In this document: positions 7,501 through 16,049 of the stretch, piece after piece
How the letters are laid out: every line of letters begins with the position of its first letter
Position numbering within the stretch: the first letter of the stretch is position 1
Assembly: GCA_963728765.1 (NCBI GenBank)
Contig: CAVSKX010000004.1
Span: 868,001 to 932,000 of the forward strand
DNA from: AC-32 sp963728765
GTDB taxonomy: Bacteria > Actinomycetota > Thermoleophilia > Gaiellales > Gaiellaceae
Direction: 5' to 3'
DNA: 64,000 nt
Notes under the pieces: generated by a model
What the model saw: the letters and a program-made list of their open reading frames with translations, nothing else
Told to the model about the DNA's origin: nothing
The model's database searches: none
Made by a program: the position numbers and the translations under genes

Positions 7501-7923
7501 TCACGTCTTGGCGATCTCGACCTTCTTCGGCTTCGAGTCCGCGAGCTTCGGCGCGTGCACCTCCAGCACACCTTGGGCGAACTTCGCCTTGACGTGCTCG
7601 GTGTCGGCTTCTGTCGGCAGCTCGAAGCGGCGCTCGAACGCGCGCTCGAGGCGCTCGCGGAGCCGGAACGTCTTCTCCGTCTGCTCCTTCGCCTCCGTGC
7701 GCTCGCCCTTGACCGTCAGCCGGTGGTCGGAGAGCTCGATCCCGAGCTCCTTCTGCTCGAAGCCGGGCAGCTCCAGCTCGATCACGAACTCCTCGGCGGT
7801 CTCGTAGATGTCCACCGCCGGGGGAAGCGTCGGGGCGAAGCCGACCTGCTCGAACATGCGGCGCATCCGGCGCTCCATCGAGTCGAGCTCCTGGAACGGC
7901 GACCACTTCACGATCGTGGCCAT
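7501..7923 (-). CDS. Hsp20/alpha-crystallin family small heat-shock protein (HspX/IbpA type)
   Basis: A 140-residue small heat-shock protein that starts MATIVKWSPFQELDSMERRM, the classical bacterial Hsp20 opening. The alpha-crystallin domain runs from about residue 36 (AVDIYETAEEFVIELELPG) through LTVKGER to the closing GVLEVHAPK near 128. It keeps the A..GVLEV motif better than the 2073-2453 copy, and the two are clearly diverged paralogues. AAGGGAGGTG lies 6 nt before the ATG. A hairpin follows 8 nt after the stop, so it is probably monocistronic. The GGTAGTT motif is 93 nt upstream. Confidence 0.95.
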   Translation of the reverse strand: MATIVKWSPFQELDSMERRMRRMFEQVGFAPTLPPAVDIYETAEEFVIELELPGFEQKELGIELSDHRLTVKGERTEAKEQTEKTFRLRERLERAFERRFELPTEADTEHVKAKFAQGVLEVHAPKLADSKPKKVEIAKT

Positions 7924-8015
7924 GACGTCACCTCCCTTCGCTGAAGAGCTCACCGCCATCCTCGCCGCCGAGCAGGGGACCGACATCGGACATGGCACCG
8001 ATCCGGGGGTGTGGG

Positions 8016-8023
8016 CAACTACC
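8016..8023 (-). promoter_or_regulatory. GGTAGTT motif upstream of second hsp20
   Basis: The minus strand reads GCGGTCGGTAGTTGCCC, 93 nt before the hsp20 ATG at 7923. Third copy of the core seen at 2531 and 6699, always on the coding strand of a stress gene. Confidence 0.35.
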
Positions 8024-8142
8024 GACCGCGAGGCCAACGACTTCAGCATGCCGCGACGGACCCTCCGAGTTCGGAAAAGCCGCAGCGATGTTCGGTGGGC
8101 GCGCGGATGGCGTGTGCAGGCTCGACGTCGAAGCTGTGCCTC

Positions 8143-9585
8143 GTGAGCGCAGCGCATGCACATCCTTCGTCATCGTTCAGCGCCACCTTGCGCGTTCACC
8201 TGGACGACCATCCCGGTGCGTTCGCCAGTCTCGCGCAGGCGATCGGCGACGCGGGCGGCTCGCTCGGCGCGATCGACCTCGTCCGGGTCGAGCACGGCAA
8301 GAAGATCCGCGACGTGAACGTGCTCGCCGCCGACGAGGCGCACCTCGCGTGCATCGTCGATGCGGTGCGGGCAGTTGGCGGCATCGAGGTCGAGCACGTC
8401 TCCGACCGGACCTTCTTGCTCCACCTCGGCGGAAAGCTCGAGGTGGTGCCGAAGGCGCCGCTGAAGACGCGTGACGACCTCTCGATGGCCTACACGCCGG
8501 GCGTCGCCCGCGTCTCCAACGCGATCGCCGCCGCGCCGGAGAAGGTCTGGAACCTGACCGTGAAGCAGAACGCCGTCGCGGTCGTGACGGACGGCACCGC
8601 CGTGCTGGGCCTCGGTGACATCGGACCGGAGGCGGCGCTCCCGGTGATGGAGGGAAAGGCGATCCTCTTCAAGGAGTTCGCCGGCATCGACGCGTGGCCG
8701 GTGTGTCTCGACACGAAGGACCCGGACGAGATCGTGCGCACAGTCTCGCTCCTCGCGCCGGTCTTCGGCGGCATCAACCTCGAGGACATCTCCGCCCCGC
8801 GCTGCTTCGAGATCGAGGCGCGGCTCCGCGACGAGCTCGAGATCCCGGTCTTCCACGACGACCAGCACGGGACGGCGATCGTGGTGCTGGCGGCCGTGCT
8901 GAACGCGCTGCGGGTGGTCGACAAGCGGATCGACGACGTGCGCGTGGTGATCACCGGCGCCGGCGCGGCCGGAGCGGCGGTCGCTCGCACGCTTCTCGCT
9001 GCCGGTGTCGGAGACGTGCTCTGTGCCGACCGCCGCGGGCTGCTGTGCCCGGGTAGAGCCGGGCTCGACCCCTTCAAGGCCGAGCTCGCCGACGAGACGA
9101 ATCCGCGCGGTACGAGCGGCTCTCCCGACGAAGCGCTCCGCGGCGCCGACGTCTTCATCGGCCTTTCGACCCCGGGCGCGGTGACAGCCGCTGCGATCCG
9201 CACGATGGCGCCGGGCGCGATCGTCTTCGCGATGGCGAACCCGACACCGGAGGTCGCGCCAGAGGAGATCGACGACGCGGTCGCGGTGCTCGGTACGGGC
9301 CGCTCCGACTACCCCAACCAGATCAACAACGTGCTCGCGTTTCCCGGTGTCTTCCGCGGCGCACTGGACGTGCGCGCTCGGACGATCACCCCCGAGATGG
9401 AGATCGCGGCCGCCCACGCGCTGGCCTCGGTCGTCGAGGCGGACCACCTCGCCGCCGACTACGTGATCCCGAGCGTCTTCGATCGCCGGGTCGCACCCGC
9501 GGTTGCGGAAGCCGTGGCAGCCGCGGCCGAGGCGGGCGGCGTCGCGCGCCGCCGCCGCCGCGCGCCGACGGCGATCCCCGGCTAG
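8143..9585 (+). CDS. NAD(P)-dependent malic enzyme with N-terminal ACT domain
   Basis: An oxidative decarboxylase of malate to pyruvate, here about 480 residues. An ACT domain covers about 14-90 (RVHLDDHPGAFASLAQAIGD), which binds small regulatory ligands. The malic N domain has YTPGVARVS and VKQNAVAVVTDGTAVLGLGD. The metal site is FGGINLEDI..HDDQHGTA, and the NAD domain has GAGAAGAAVA. The start is not certain: the GTG at 8143 has no clear ribosome site, and the frame stays open upstream to 8011; 8143 keeps the ACT domain whole and leaves no unexplained leader. It converges on hypE with a 6-nt gap. Context suggests pyruvate supply to the POR further right. Confidence 0.85.
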   Translation: MSAAHAHPSSSFSATLRVHLDDHPGAFASLAQAIGDAGGSLGAIDLVRVEHGKKIRDVNVLAADEAHLACIVDAVRAVGGIEVEHVSDRTFLLHLGGKLEVVPKAPLKTRDDLSMAYTPGVARVSNAIAAAPEKVWNLTVKQNAVAVVTDGTAVLGLGDIGPEAALPVMEGKAILFKEFAGIDAWPVCLDTKDPDEIVRTVSLLAPVFGGINLEDISAPRCFEIEARLRDELEIPVFHDDQHGTAIVVLAAVLNALRVVDKRIDDVRVVITGAGAAGAAVARTLLAAGVGDVLCADRRGLLCPGRAGLDPFKAELADETNPRGTSGSPDEALRGADVFIGLSTPGAVTAAAIRTMAPGAIVFAMANPTPEVAPEEIDDAVAVLGTGRSDYPNQINNVLAFPGVFRGALDVRARTITPEMEIAAAHALASVVEADHLAADYVIPSVFDRRVAPAVAEAVAAAAEAGGVARRRRRAPTAIPG

Positions 9586-9591
9586 CCCGTC

Positions 9592-10623
9592 TCAGCAGAT
9601 CCGCGGGAGGGGATCGCCGACGAGCATGTCCACGATCCGGCTGCCCCCGAACGACGTCTCGAGCAGCACCAGCCCTGCCGGCTCGGCACGAATCTCGCCG
9701 ATGATCGCCGCCTCCGAGCCGAGACGCTGGCGGCAGAGTGCCTCGAGCGCGCTTTCCGCAGCCTCCGGAGCGACGACCGCCACGAGCTTGCCCTCGTTGG
9801 CGACGTAGAGCGGGTCGATGCCGAGGATCTCGCAGGCCCCGACGACCTCGGGCCGGAGTGGCAGCGCCGACTCGTCGAGCGCGACCGCGACCCCGGCCTG
9901 CTGGGCGAGCTCGTTCAGCGCCGTGGCGAGCCCTCCCCGGGTGGGGTCCCGGAGCCAGCGCACCGACGCCCCCAGCTCCAGCAGCGCCGCCGCGAGCTCG
10001 TGGACCGGCGCGGTGTCGCTCGCGAGGTCGACCTCCAGCTCGAGCTCGCCGCGCGCGATCATCACCGCCATCCCGTGATCGCCGAGCGTCCCCGACACGA
10101 GCACGCGGTCGCCCTCGCGCACCAGCGTCGGGTCGAGGCTGACCCCGTCCGGAACGATCCCCACGCCCGCGGTGTTGACGTAGACGCCGTCGCCCTTCCC
10201 CCGCTCCACGACCTTCGTGTCGCCCGTCGCGACCATGACGTCGGCCGCGGCGGCGGCAGCGGCCATGTCCGCGGCCACGCGTCGCAGCTCGGGAACCGCG
10301 AATCCCTCCTCGACGACGAAGGCCGCGGACAGCACGAGCGGCCTGGCACCGGAGACCGCGAGATCGTTCACCGTCCCGTTGACGGCGAGCTCGCCGATGC
10401 TCCCCCCGGGGAAGAAGATCGGCTTGACGACGTAGGAGTCGGTCGTGAAGGCCAGACGCGAGCCGTTCAGCGGCACGATCGCCGAATCGCCGAGTCGGTC
10501 GAGTAGTGGGTTGCCGAGCTCCTCGAGGAAGAGCCCTTCGACGAGCGTCCGCGTCGCCTTGCCTCCGGAGCCGTGCGCGAGGGTGATGACGGTGTCGCGG
10601 AGCTTCGGCCGGCGGCTGCTCAC
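9592..10623 (-). CDS. hypE: Hydrogenase maturation protein HypE
   Basis: HypE dehydrates the carbamoyl group on its own C-terminal cysteine to give the cyanide ligand of the [NiFe] site. This copy has 343 residues and ends in PRIC, with Cys343 as the acceptor. The ATP-binding PurM-like fold is shown by ITLAHGSGGKATRTLVEG, VNGTVNDLAVSGARP and SGTLGDHGMAV. The GTG start at 10621-10623 shares GTGA with the hypD stop, so translation is coupled. Last gene of the hypFCC2DE run. Confidence 0.95.
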   Translation of the reverse strand: MSSRRPKLRDTVITLAHGSGGKATRTLVEGLFLEELGNPLLDRLGDSAIVPLNGSRLAFTTDSYVVKPIFFPGGSIGELAVNGTVNDLAVSGARPLVLSAAFVVEEGFAVPELRRVAADMAAAAAAADVMVATGDTKVVERGKGDGVYVNTAGVGIVPDGVSLDPTLVREGDRVLVSGTLGDHGMAVMIARGELELEVDLASDTAPVHELAAALLELGASVRWLRDPTRGGLATALNELAQQAGVAVALDESALPLRPEVVGACEILGIDPLYVANEGKLVAVVAPEAAESALEALCRQRLGSEAAIIGEIRAEPAGLVLLETSFGGSRIVDMLVGDPLPRIC

Positions 10624-11741
10624 GCCGGCGCGGCGTCGCGGGGTCGTGCCAGGCGGCCGTAGTTGTAGTAGGCCGCGCACGCGCCCTCACTCGAGACCAT
10701 GCAGGTGCCGATCGGCCGTTCGGGGGTGCACGCCGTTCCGAAGACGCGGCACTCCCAGGGCTTGATCGCCCCGATCAGGACCTCTCCGCACTGGCATGCC
10801 TTCGGGTCCTCGACGCGCTCGCCCGGCAGCTCGAACCGCACCTCGGCGTCCCACGCGGCGAATTCCGGCCGTAGCTTCAGGGCGCTCTCCTCGATCCAGC
10901 CGAGCCCGCGCCACTCGAACGTCTCGCGGAGCTCCATCGTCTCCTCGAGCACCGCGAGCGCGCGGGGGTTGCCGTCGCGGCGCACGGCCCGCGTGTACTG
11001 GTTCTCGACCTCGCACCGTCCCTCGCGGAGCTGGCGGACGAGCATCACCGTCGCCTGGAGGATGTCGAGCGGCTCGAACGCGGTCACGACGACCGGCTTG
11101 CCGTACTCGTCCACGATGAAGTCGTACGGGCGTGTTCCGATCACGGTCGAGACGTGGCCGGGGGCGATGAAGGCCTCGAGCCTCAGTCCCGGGGAGTCGA
11201 GGATCGCGCGAAGCGGCGGCCCGATCGTGACGTGGTTGCAGAAGGCCGAGAAGTTCCCCACGCCCGCGTCCCGCGCCCGCAAGAGGGTCAGTGCGGTGGC
11301 CGGCGCGGTCGTCTCGAAGCCGATCGCGAAGAAGATCACCTCGCGGTCGACGTTCTTGCGCGCGATCTCGAGCGCGTCGAGCGGCGAGTAGACCATCCGC
11401 ACGTCGGCTCCACGCGCCTTCGCCTCGAGCAGCGAGCCGCGCGCGCCCGGCACGCGCAGCATGTCGCCGAACGTGGTGAAGATCACCTCGGGCCGCTCAG
11501 CCAGGGCGATCGCGTCGTCGACCCGCCCCATCGGGATCACGCACACCGGGCAACCGGGGCCGTGCACGAAGTCGACCTCCGGCGGCACCAGATCCTCCAG
11601 TCCGTGCTTGTAGATGGCGTGCGTATGCCCTCCGCAGACCTCCATGATCTTCAGCTGCCGGCCGGCCTCGACCAGGGCGGCGAGCTCATGCGCGAGCTTC
11701 TGGGCGAGGGCGCCCGAGCGGAACTCGTCGACGAACCTCAC
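10620..11741 (-). CDS. hypD: Hydrogenase maturation protein HypD
   Basis: HypD is the iron-sulfur scaffold that with HypC assembles the Fe(CN)2CO unit. The 373-residue protein has MEVCGGHTHAIYKHG with Cys36, the GPGCPVC pair at Cys64 and Cys67, and a C-terminal cysteine cluster (CQCGEVLIGA..WECRVFGTAC) for a 4Fe-4S centre. All family-defining cysteines are present. The GTG start at 11739-11741 overlaps the hypC2 stop as GTGA, so the long upstream extension in the same frame is not used. Confidence 0.96.
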   Translation of the reverse strand: MRFVDEFRSGALAQKLAHELAALVEAGRQLKIMEVCGGHTHAIYKHGLEDLVPPEVDFVHGPGCPVCVIPMGRVDDAIALAERPEVIFTTFGDMLRVPGARGSLLEAKARGADVRMVYSPLDALEIARKNVDREVIFFAIGFETTAPATALTLLRARDAGVGNFSAFCNHVTIGPPLRAILDSPGLRLEAFIAPGHVSTVIGTRPYDFIVDEYGKPVVVTAFEPLDILQATVMLVRQLREGRCEVENQYTRAVRRDGNPRALAVLEETMELRETFEWRGLGWIEESALKLRPEFAAWDAEVRFELPGERVEDPKACQCGEVLIGAIKPWECRVFGTACTPERPIGTCMVSSEGACAAYYNYGRLARPRDAAPA

Positions 11742-11935
11742 TCGAGGCGCTCCAGGGCGATTCCTGCATGGCAGAGCAAGACGTCGCCCGGCTCGACGGG
11801 CGCGACGAGCTCGATGCCGACCTGCTCCGTGCCGCCCTCGACGTCGACGAGCGCGGTCGCTCCGTCGACGGCCAGAACCTTGGCCGCGACCGCGACGTCG
11901 CCGCAGGTGAGGCACCGGTCGGGTTCCGCCGTCAC
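11738..11935 (-). CDS. Second HypC/HupF-like hydrogenase chaperone
   Basis: A 65-residue protein that begins VTAEPDRCLTCGDVAV and ends LLCHAGIALERLE. HypC chaperones carry Cys2 and a late HAG/HVG motif; here the cysteines sit at 8 and 11 and the histidine at 56, preceded by Cys55. The N-terminal MC[LI]A[IL]P signature is absent. This matches the HupF-type paralogue seen beside hypC in some actinobacteria. The GTG start overlaps the hypC stop as GTGA. Having two HypC-type proteins may mean one escorts the large subunit and the other shuttles on HypD (inference). Confidence 0.8.
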   Translation of the reverse strand: MTAEPDRCLTCGDVAVAAKVLAVDGATALVDVEGGTEQVGIELVAPVEPGDVLLCHAGIALERLE

Positions 11936-12198
11936 GGCTCTGCGCTCGCCTTCAGCTCCCGGACCTCCTGCTCGTAGGCCTCGCCCATCCGTTCGAGCAC
12001 GGCCAGCGTCTCGCGCGCCTCGTGCTCGTCGATCCGCGACAGCGCGAAGCCGACGTGGACCAGCACCCAGTCGTCGACGTCGGCCTCGGGGCAGAGGGCG
12101 ACCGAGACGTTCCGGCGGACCCCGGAGATCTCGACCTTGGCGATGCGCCCCTCGGCGTCGACGAGCTCGACGATCTGGGCGGGGATCGCTAGACACAT
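11932..12198 (-). CDS. hypC: Hydrogenase maturation chaperone HypC
   Basis: An 88-residue HypC. It opens with MCLAIPAQIVEL, whose Cys2 binds the iron precursor and the large subunit, and has VLVHVGFALSRID with His48. Its acidic, helical tail (EYEQEVRELKASAEP) is typical length for the family. The ATG at 12196-12198 lies inside the last codons of hypF, so hypF and hypC are coupled. Confidence 0.95.
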   Translation of the reverse strand: MCLAIPAQIVELVDAEGRIAKVEISGVRRNVSVALCPEADVDDWVLVHVGFALSRIDEHEARETLAVLERMGEAYEQEVRELKASAEP

Positions 12199-14336
12199 GC
12201 CGCCGTCCTCCTGGCGGCGATCGCCGCCTGGCCGTAGCTGATCCCACCGTCGTTCGGCGGGACCGTCCGGTGCGCCAGAACGCGGAAACCGAGCTCGGTC
12301 AGCCGGTTGGTCGTCGAAGTGAGCAGACGGAGGTTCTGGAAGGTGCCTCCGCTGAGGACGACGGTGTCGGGGCCGCCGGCCTCTGCACACGCCGCGGCGG
12401 CGCCCGCGGCGACGGTCTCGTGGAAGCGCGCGGCGATCTCGGCAGGCGGCCGGCCCGCCCGGCGCTCGGCGTAGCACGTTGCGACGAGCTTTGAGCTCTC
12501 GCCGAACCGCCACGGGTAGGGCTCGGCGCGCTGCTCGCTGGCGAGATGCTCGAGCTCGACCGCAGCCTGGCCCTCGTACGAAACCGTCTCCCGCACGCCG
12601 AGGACGGCGGCGACCGCGTCGAAGAGGCGGCCCATCCCCGACGCCAGCGGCGGGTCGAGCTTGAGACTCTCGCGCACCACCTGCCAGCGTTCCCACGGAG
12701 CCGGCAGACCCGCACGCTCGAGGTACGCCGCCGCGACCCGCCAGGGCTCCCGGACCGCCGCTTCCCCGCCCGGCAGCGTGATCGGCTCGAGGTGGGCGAC
12801 GCGTTCGAACGAAGAGAGATCGCAGCGCAGCAGCTCCCCGCCCCAGAGCGTGCCGTCGGTCCCGTACCCGGTGCCGTCGAACACGAGCGCGAGGACCGGG
12901 CCCTCCTCGCCGTGCTCGGCCAGGCACGCTGCGGCGTGGGCGTGGTGGTGCTGGATACCCAGGAGCTCGGTGTCCTGCTCGAGCGCCCACTTCGTGGCCA
13001 GGTACTCCGGGTGGAGGTCGTGCGCGACGAGCTCCGGCTCGACCCCGAGCATTGCCAGGTACAGGCCCAGATCCGTCCTGAACGCGCGATAGGCCAGCTC
13101 CGATTCGAGGTCGCCGAGGTGCGCCGACACGAACGCCTCGTCACCGCGCGCGACGCAGAAGGTGCTCTTGAGCTCGGCCCCGGCCGCGACCAGCGGCCGC
13201 TCGGCTCGGACCGGCAGGCGGAGAGCCTGCGGCGTGTGCCCGCGTGAGCGCCTGATCGGGAAGCCCGCCCGCACGACGGAGTCCTCGCAGCGCCGCTGAA
13301 TCGGCCGGTCGTGGCAGAGGAAGGCGTCGGCAATGCCGGCCAACCGGGAACGCGCCTCCGCGTCATCGAACGCGATCGGCTCGTCCGAGAGGTTCCCGCT
13401 CGTGAGCACGAGCGGGCGCCCGAAGTCGTGGGCAAGCAGGTGGTGAAGCGGCGAGTAGGGAAGCATCAGGCCCACCCACGGCGTGCCCGGCGCGACGGAC
13501 GGAGCTAGCGGCGATTCCCGCCGGCGCACGAGCACGACCGGGCGGGCAGGCGACTCGAGGAGCGACTGCTCAGCCGCGGTGAGGCGCGCAAGCTCCCCCG
13601 GCTGGGAGGTCAGGACGGCAAACGGCTTCTCCTCGCGGACCTTGCGGGCACGGAGCCTCGTCACGGCCGCCTCGCTCGTTGCGTCGCAGGCGAGGTGGTA
13701 CCCGCCGAGACCCTTGACGGCGAGGATCAAGCCACTCCGAAGCGCTTCGACAGCCTGCTCGAGCGGCATCGACAGCTGCGGCCCGCAGGCCGGGCAGCAG
13801 GTCGGCTCGGCGTGAAAGCGCCGGTCTCCTGGATCCTCGTACTCGCGCCGGCAGTCCTCGCACATCGGGAAGCCGGCCATTGTCGTATTCGCGCGGTCGT
13901 ACGGGACCGCTCGCACGATCGTGAACCTCGGCCCGCAGCGCGTGCAGTTGACGAACGGGTAGCGGTAGCGCCGATCGGCGGGATCGAAGAGCTCGCGCAG
14001 GCACTCCCCGCAGGTTGCGACGTCGGGAGGGATCAGCGCCGACGAGCCGCCGTCGACACTGGCGGCGATCGCGAAGCCTGAGCCTCCCGTCGGCCGCAAC
14101 GCCTGGACGTCGATGTTGTCGATCCGCGCCAGGTCGGGCGCCGCATCGCGGAGCCTCAGGGCGAAGGCATCGAGCGAGCCCGCGTCGCCCTCGGCGTCGA
14201 TCACCACTCCGTCGCCGTCGTTGAGCACGAATCCCGCCAGGCCGTGGCGGTCCGCGAGCCCGTAGACGAAGGGTCGGAAGCCGACACCCTGGACGACGCC
14301 CCGCACCCTCAACCGGCGACGTTCCCGTGCGACCAT
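12189..14336 (-). CDS. hypF: Carbamoyltransferase HypF
   Basis: HypF turns carbamoyl phosphate and ATP into carbamoyl-adenylate and loads HypE. The 715-residue protein has the full order: acylphosphatase domain (RGVVQGVGFRPFV, 12-24; Asn39), two zinc-finger pairs (CGECLRELFD; CTRCGPRF; CEDCRREY; CCPACGP), a YrdC domain to about 380, then the Kae1-like domain with IQHHHAHAAAC. I use the ATG at 14336; an in-frame TTG seven codons upstream is less likely. It is the first gene of the hyp run and diverges from the hydrogenase operon across about 125 nt. Confidence 0.95.
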   Translation of the reverse strand: MVARERRRLRVRGVVQGVGFRPFVYGLADRHGLAGFVLNDGDGVVIDAEGDAGSLDAFALRLRDAAPDLARIDNIDVQALRPTGGSGFAIAASVDGGSSALIPPDVATCGECLRELFDPADRRYRYPFVNCTRCGPRFTIVRAVPYDRANTTMAGFPMCEDCRREYEDPGDRRFHAEPTCCPACGPQLSMPLEQAVEALRSGLILAVKGLGGYHLACDATSEAAVTRLRARKVREEKPFAVLTSQPGELARLTAAEQSLLESPARPVVLVRRRESPLAPSVAPGTPWVGLMLPYSPLHHLLAHDFGRPLVLTSGNLSDEPIAFDDAEARSRLAGIADAFLCHDRPIQRRCEDSVVRAGFPIRRSRGHTPQALRLPVRAERPLVAAGAELKSTFCVARGDEAFVSAHLGDLESELAYRAFRTDLGLYLAMLGVEPELVAHDLHPEYLATKWALEQDTELLGIQHHHAHAAACLAEHGEEGPVLALVFDGTGYGTDGTLWGGELLRCDLSSFERVAHLEPITLPGGEAAVREPWRVAAAYLERAGLPAPWERWQVVRESLKLDPPLASGMGRLFDAVAAVLGVRETVSYEGQAAVELEHLASEQRAEPYPWRFGESSKLVATCYAERRAGRPPAEIAARFHETVAAGAAAACAEAGGPDTVVLSGGTFQNLRLLTSTTNRLTELGFRVLAHRTVPPNDGGISYGQAAIAARRTAACV

Positions 14337-14394
14337 CGGAGACCGACCCTCTCGCAATCGGGTGACGAGCGCAAGCGCGGTTTGGCGGGCCGCT

Positions 14395-14411
14395 GGGATC
14401 CGTGGGAACCC
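14395..14411. promoter_or_regulatory. Imperfect inverted repeat between hyp and hydrogenase operons
   Basis: GGGATCC-GTG-GGAACCC is a 7-3-7 repeat with one mismatch in the 125-nt divergent region that must drive both hypF and the hydrogenase genes. It is a candidate operator; the GGGAnn/nnnCCC form loosely recalls dormancy-type boxes but is not a match. Confidence 0.25.
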
Positions 14412-14461
14412 GGATGTAGGGTCGTCCCGGCAGCTGCAACGATTGGGCCGAGGAGGTCATC

Positions 14462-15595
14462 GTGATCGCGAGCAACCCAAGCGTGATCTCGCCGGACGGG
14501 TTGCAGGCACTCGTCGAGGCGCTCCGGGACGGCGGTTACCGCGTTCTCGGACCGACAGTGCGCGATGGGGCAATCGTCTACGACGAGCTCGAGTCGGCCG
14601 CGGAGCTTCCGGTCGGCTGGACCGAGAATCAGGACGCGGCGACCTACCGGCTGGAACGGCGCGAGGACGAGGCACGCTTCGGATACGCCGTGGGCCCGCA
14701 CTCGTGGAAGCAGTTCCTGCTGCCGGCGCGAATCAGGCTCTGGCGAGCGCGGAGCAGTGGGAACGGCTCGCTCGAGGTCGAGGAGGAGCCGCTGGACGAG
14801 ACGCGCCTCGCCTTCATCGGCGTTCGCTCGTGCGAGCTGCACGCGATCGGGATCCAGGACCGTGTCTTCCTGGGCGGCCGTGTGGTCGAGCGCGACTACG
14901 CGGCGCGCCGCAAGGACACCTTCATCGTCGCCGTCAACTGCTTCGAGCCGGGAGGCACGTGCTTCTGCGTCTCGATGGGCACCGGTCCGAAGGCGGAGTC
15001 CGGCTACGACCTCGCGCTGACCGAGATCCTGGACGGAGAGCACCGGCTGCTCGTCGAGGTGGGCACCGAGGCGGGCGCGGAGGTGCTCGAGCAGCTTTCG
15101 CGGCGTGCAGCCGACGAGGACGACCTCACCGCCGCGTCGGCAGCCGTTGACGGCGCCGCCCAGAAGATGGGCCGCCGGCTGGACGCCACCGACCTGCGCG
15201 ACCTCTTGCAGCGCAACCTCGAGCACCCGCGCTGGGACGAGGTGGCGGAGCGATGCCTCACCTGCGGCAACTGCACGATGGTCTGCCCGACGTGCTTCTG
15301 CACGAGCGTGGAGGACGCGACCGACCTGACGGGCGAGAACGCCGAGCGCACAAGAGTCTGGGACTCCTGCTACTCGGTCGACTTCTCGTACATCCACGGG
15401 GGCAGCATCCGGCCCTCGGGCCGGTCGCGCTACCGCCAGTGGCTGACGCACAAGTTCGGCACCTGGCACGACCAGTTCGGCTCCTCCGGCTGCGTCGGCT
15501 GCGGCCGCTGCATCACCTGGTGCCCGGTCGGCATCGACGTCACGGAGGAGCTCACGGCGATCCGGGCAACGGACGGAGCCGATGGAAACGATTGA
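14462..15595 (+). CDS. hyhB: Group 3b [NiFe] hydrogenase iron-sulfur (beta) subunit
   Basis: A 377-residue electron-transfer subunit of the cytoplasmic sulfhydrogenase-type enzyme. Its C-terminal part has two ferredoxin-like 4Fe-4S motifs, CLTCGNCTMVCPTCFC and CVGCGRCITWCPVG, and the middle has FIGVRSCELHAIGIQD and NCFEPGGTCFC with further cysteines. GTG start with AGGAGGT five nt upstream. It is first in a tightly overlapping operon of seven genes. The subunit should carry electrons between the FAD/NAD(P) subunit and the hydrogenase dimer. Confidence 0.9.
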   Translation: MIASNPSVISPDGLQALVEALRDGGYRVLGPTVRDGAIVYDELESAAELPVGWTENQDAATYRLERREDEARFGYAVGPHSWKQFLLPARIRLWRARSSGNGSLEVEEEPLDETRLAFIGVRSCELHAIGIQDRVFLGGRVVERDYAARRKDTFIVAVNCFEPGGTCFCVSMGTGPKAESGYDLALTEILDGEHRLLVEVGTEAGAEVLEQLSRRAADEDDLTAASAAVDGAAQKMGRRLDATDLRDLLQRNLEHPRWDEVAERCLTCGNCTMVCPTCFCTSVEDATDLTGENAERTRVWDSCYSVDFSYIHGGSIRPSGRSRYRQWLTHKFGTWHDQFGSSGCVGCGRCITWCPVGIDVTEELTAIRATDGADGND

Positions 15596-16049
15596 GACCC
15601 TTCTCCGGGCATCGCCGGTGTTCGAGGAGCTGGAGGACGACCGGCTGGCGCTCGTCGCGGGCTGCGCCTCGAACGTCCACTTCGATCAGGGCGCGGTCAT
15701 CTTCCGCGAGGGCGAGCAGGCGGACACCTTCTACCTCATCCGGCACGGCAGCGTCGCGCTGGAGATGTTCGTGCCTGCGCGGGGCTCGGCGGTGATCGAG
15801 ACGATCGAAGCCGGAGACGTCGTCGGCTGGTCGTGGCTCTTCCCGCCCTACCGCTGGCACTTCGACGCCCGCGTGCTCACCCCGGTAAGGGCAACGTCGT
15901 TCGACGGCGCGTGCCTGCGCGGAAAGTGCGACGACGACCCGGCGCTCGGCTACGACCTCATGTCGCGCTTCGCGCAGGTGCTGATCGAGCGCCTGCAGTG
16001 GACGCGGCTCCGGTTGCTCGACATCTACGGCGATGGCCGCGCCGGCTGA
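15582..16049 (+). CDS. Stand-alone cyclic nucleotide-binding domain protein
   Basis: A 155-residue protein that is a CRP-type cNMP-binding beta-roll: IFREGEQADTFYLIRHGSVALEM, then EAGDVVGWSWLFPPYRWHFDARV where the phosphate-binding cassette lies, and a C-terminal helix. No helix-turn-helix follows, so it is not a DNA-binding Crp. It overlaps the hyhB stop by 14 nt and the next gene by 17 nt, which puts it firmly inside the hydrogenase operon. A role as an allosteric or assembly partner is inference. The FGWSWLFPPY motif lacks the usual RxA arginine, so ligand choice is open. Confidence 0.85.
   Translation: METIETLLRASPVFEELEDDRLALVAGCASNVHFDQGAVIFREGEQADTFYLIRHGSVALEMFVPARGSAVIETIEAGDVVGWSWLFPPYRWHFDARVLTPVRATSFDGACLRGKCDDDPALGYDLMSRFAQVLIERLQWTRLRLLDIYGDGRAG

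Noticed and set aside
7248..7592. A 114-codon plus-strand frame in the gap before hsp20
   Set aside because: No ribosome site, overlaps the hsp20 antisense and its terminator, and no recognisable protein.
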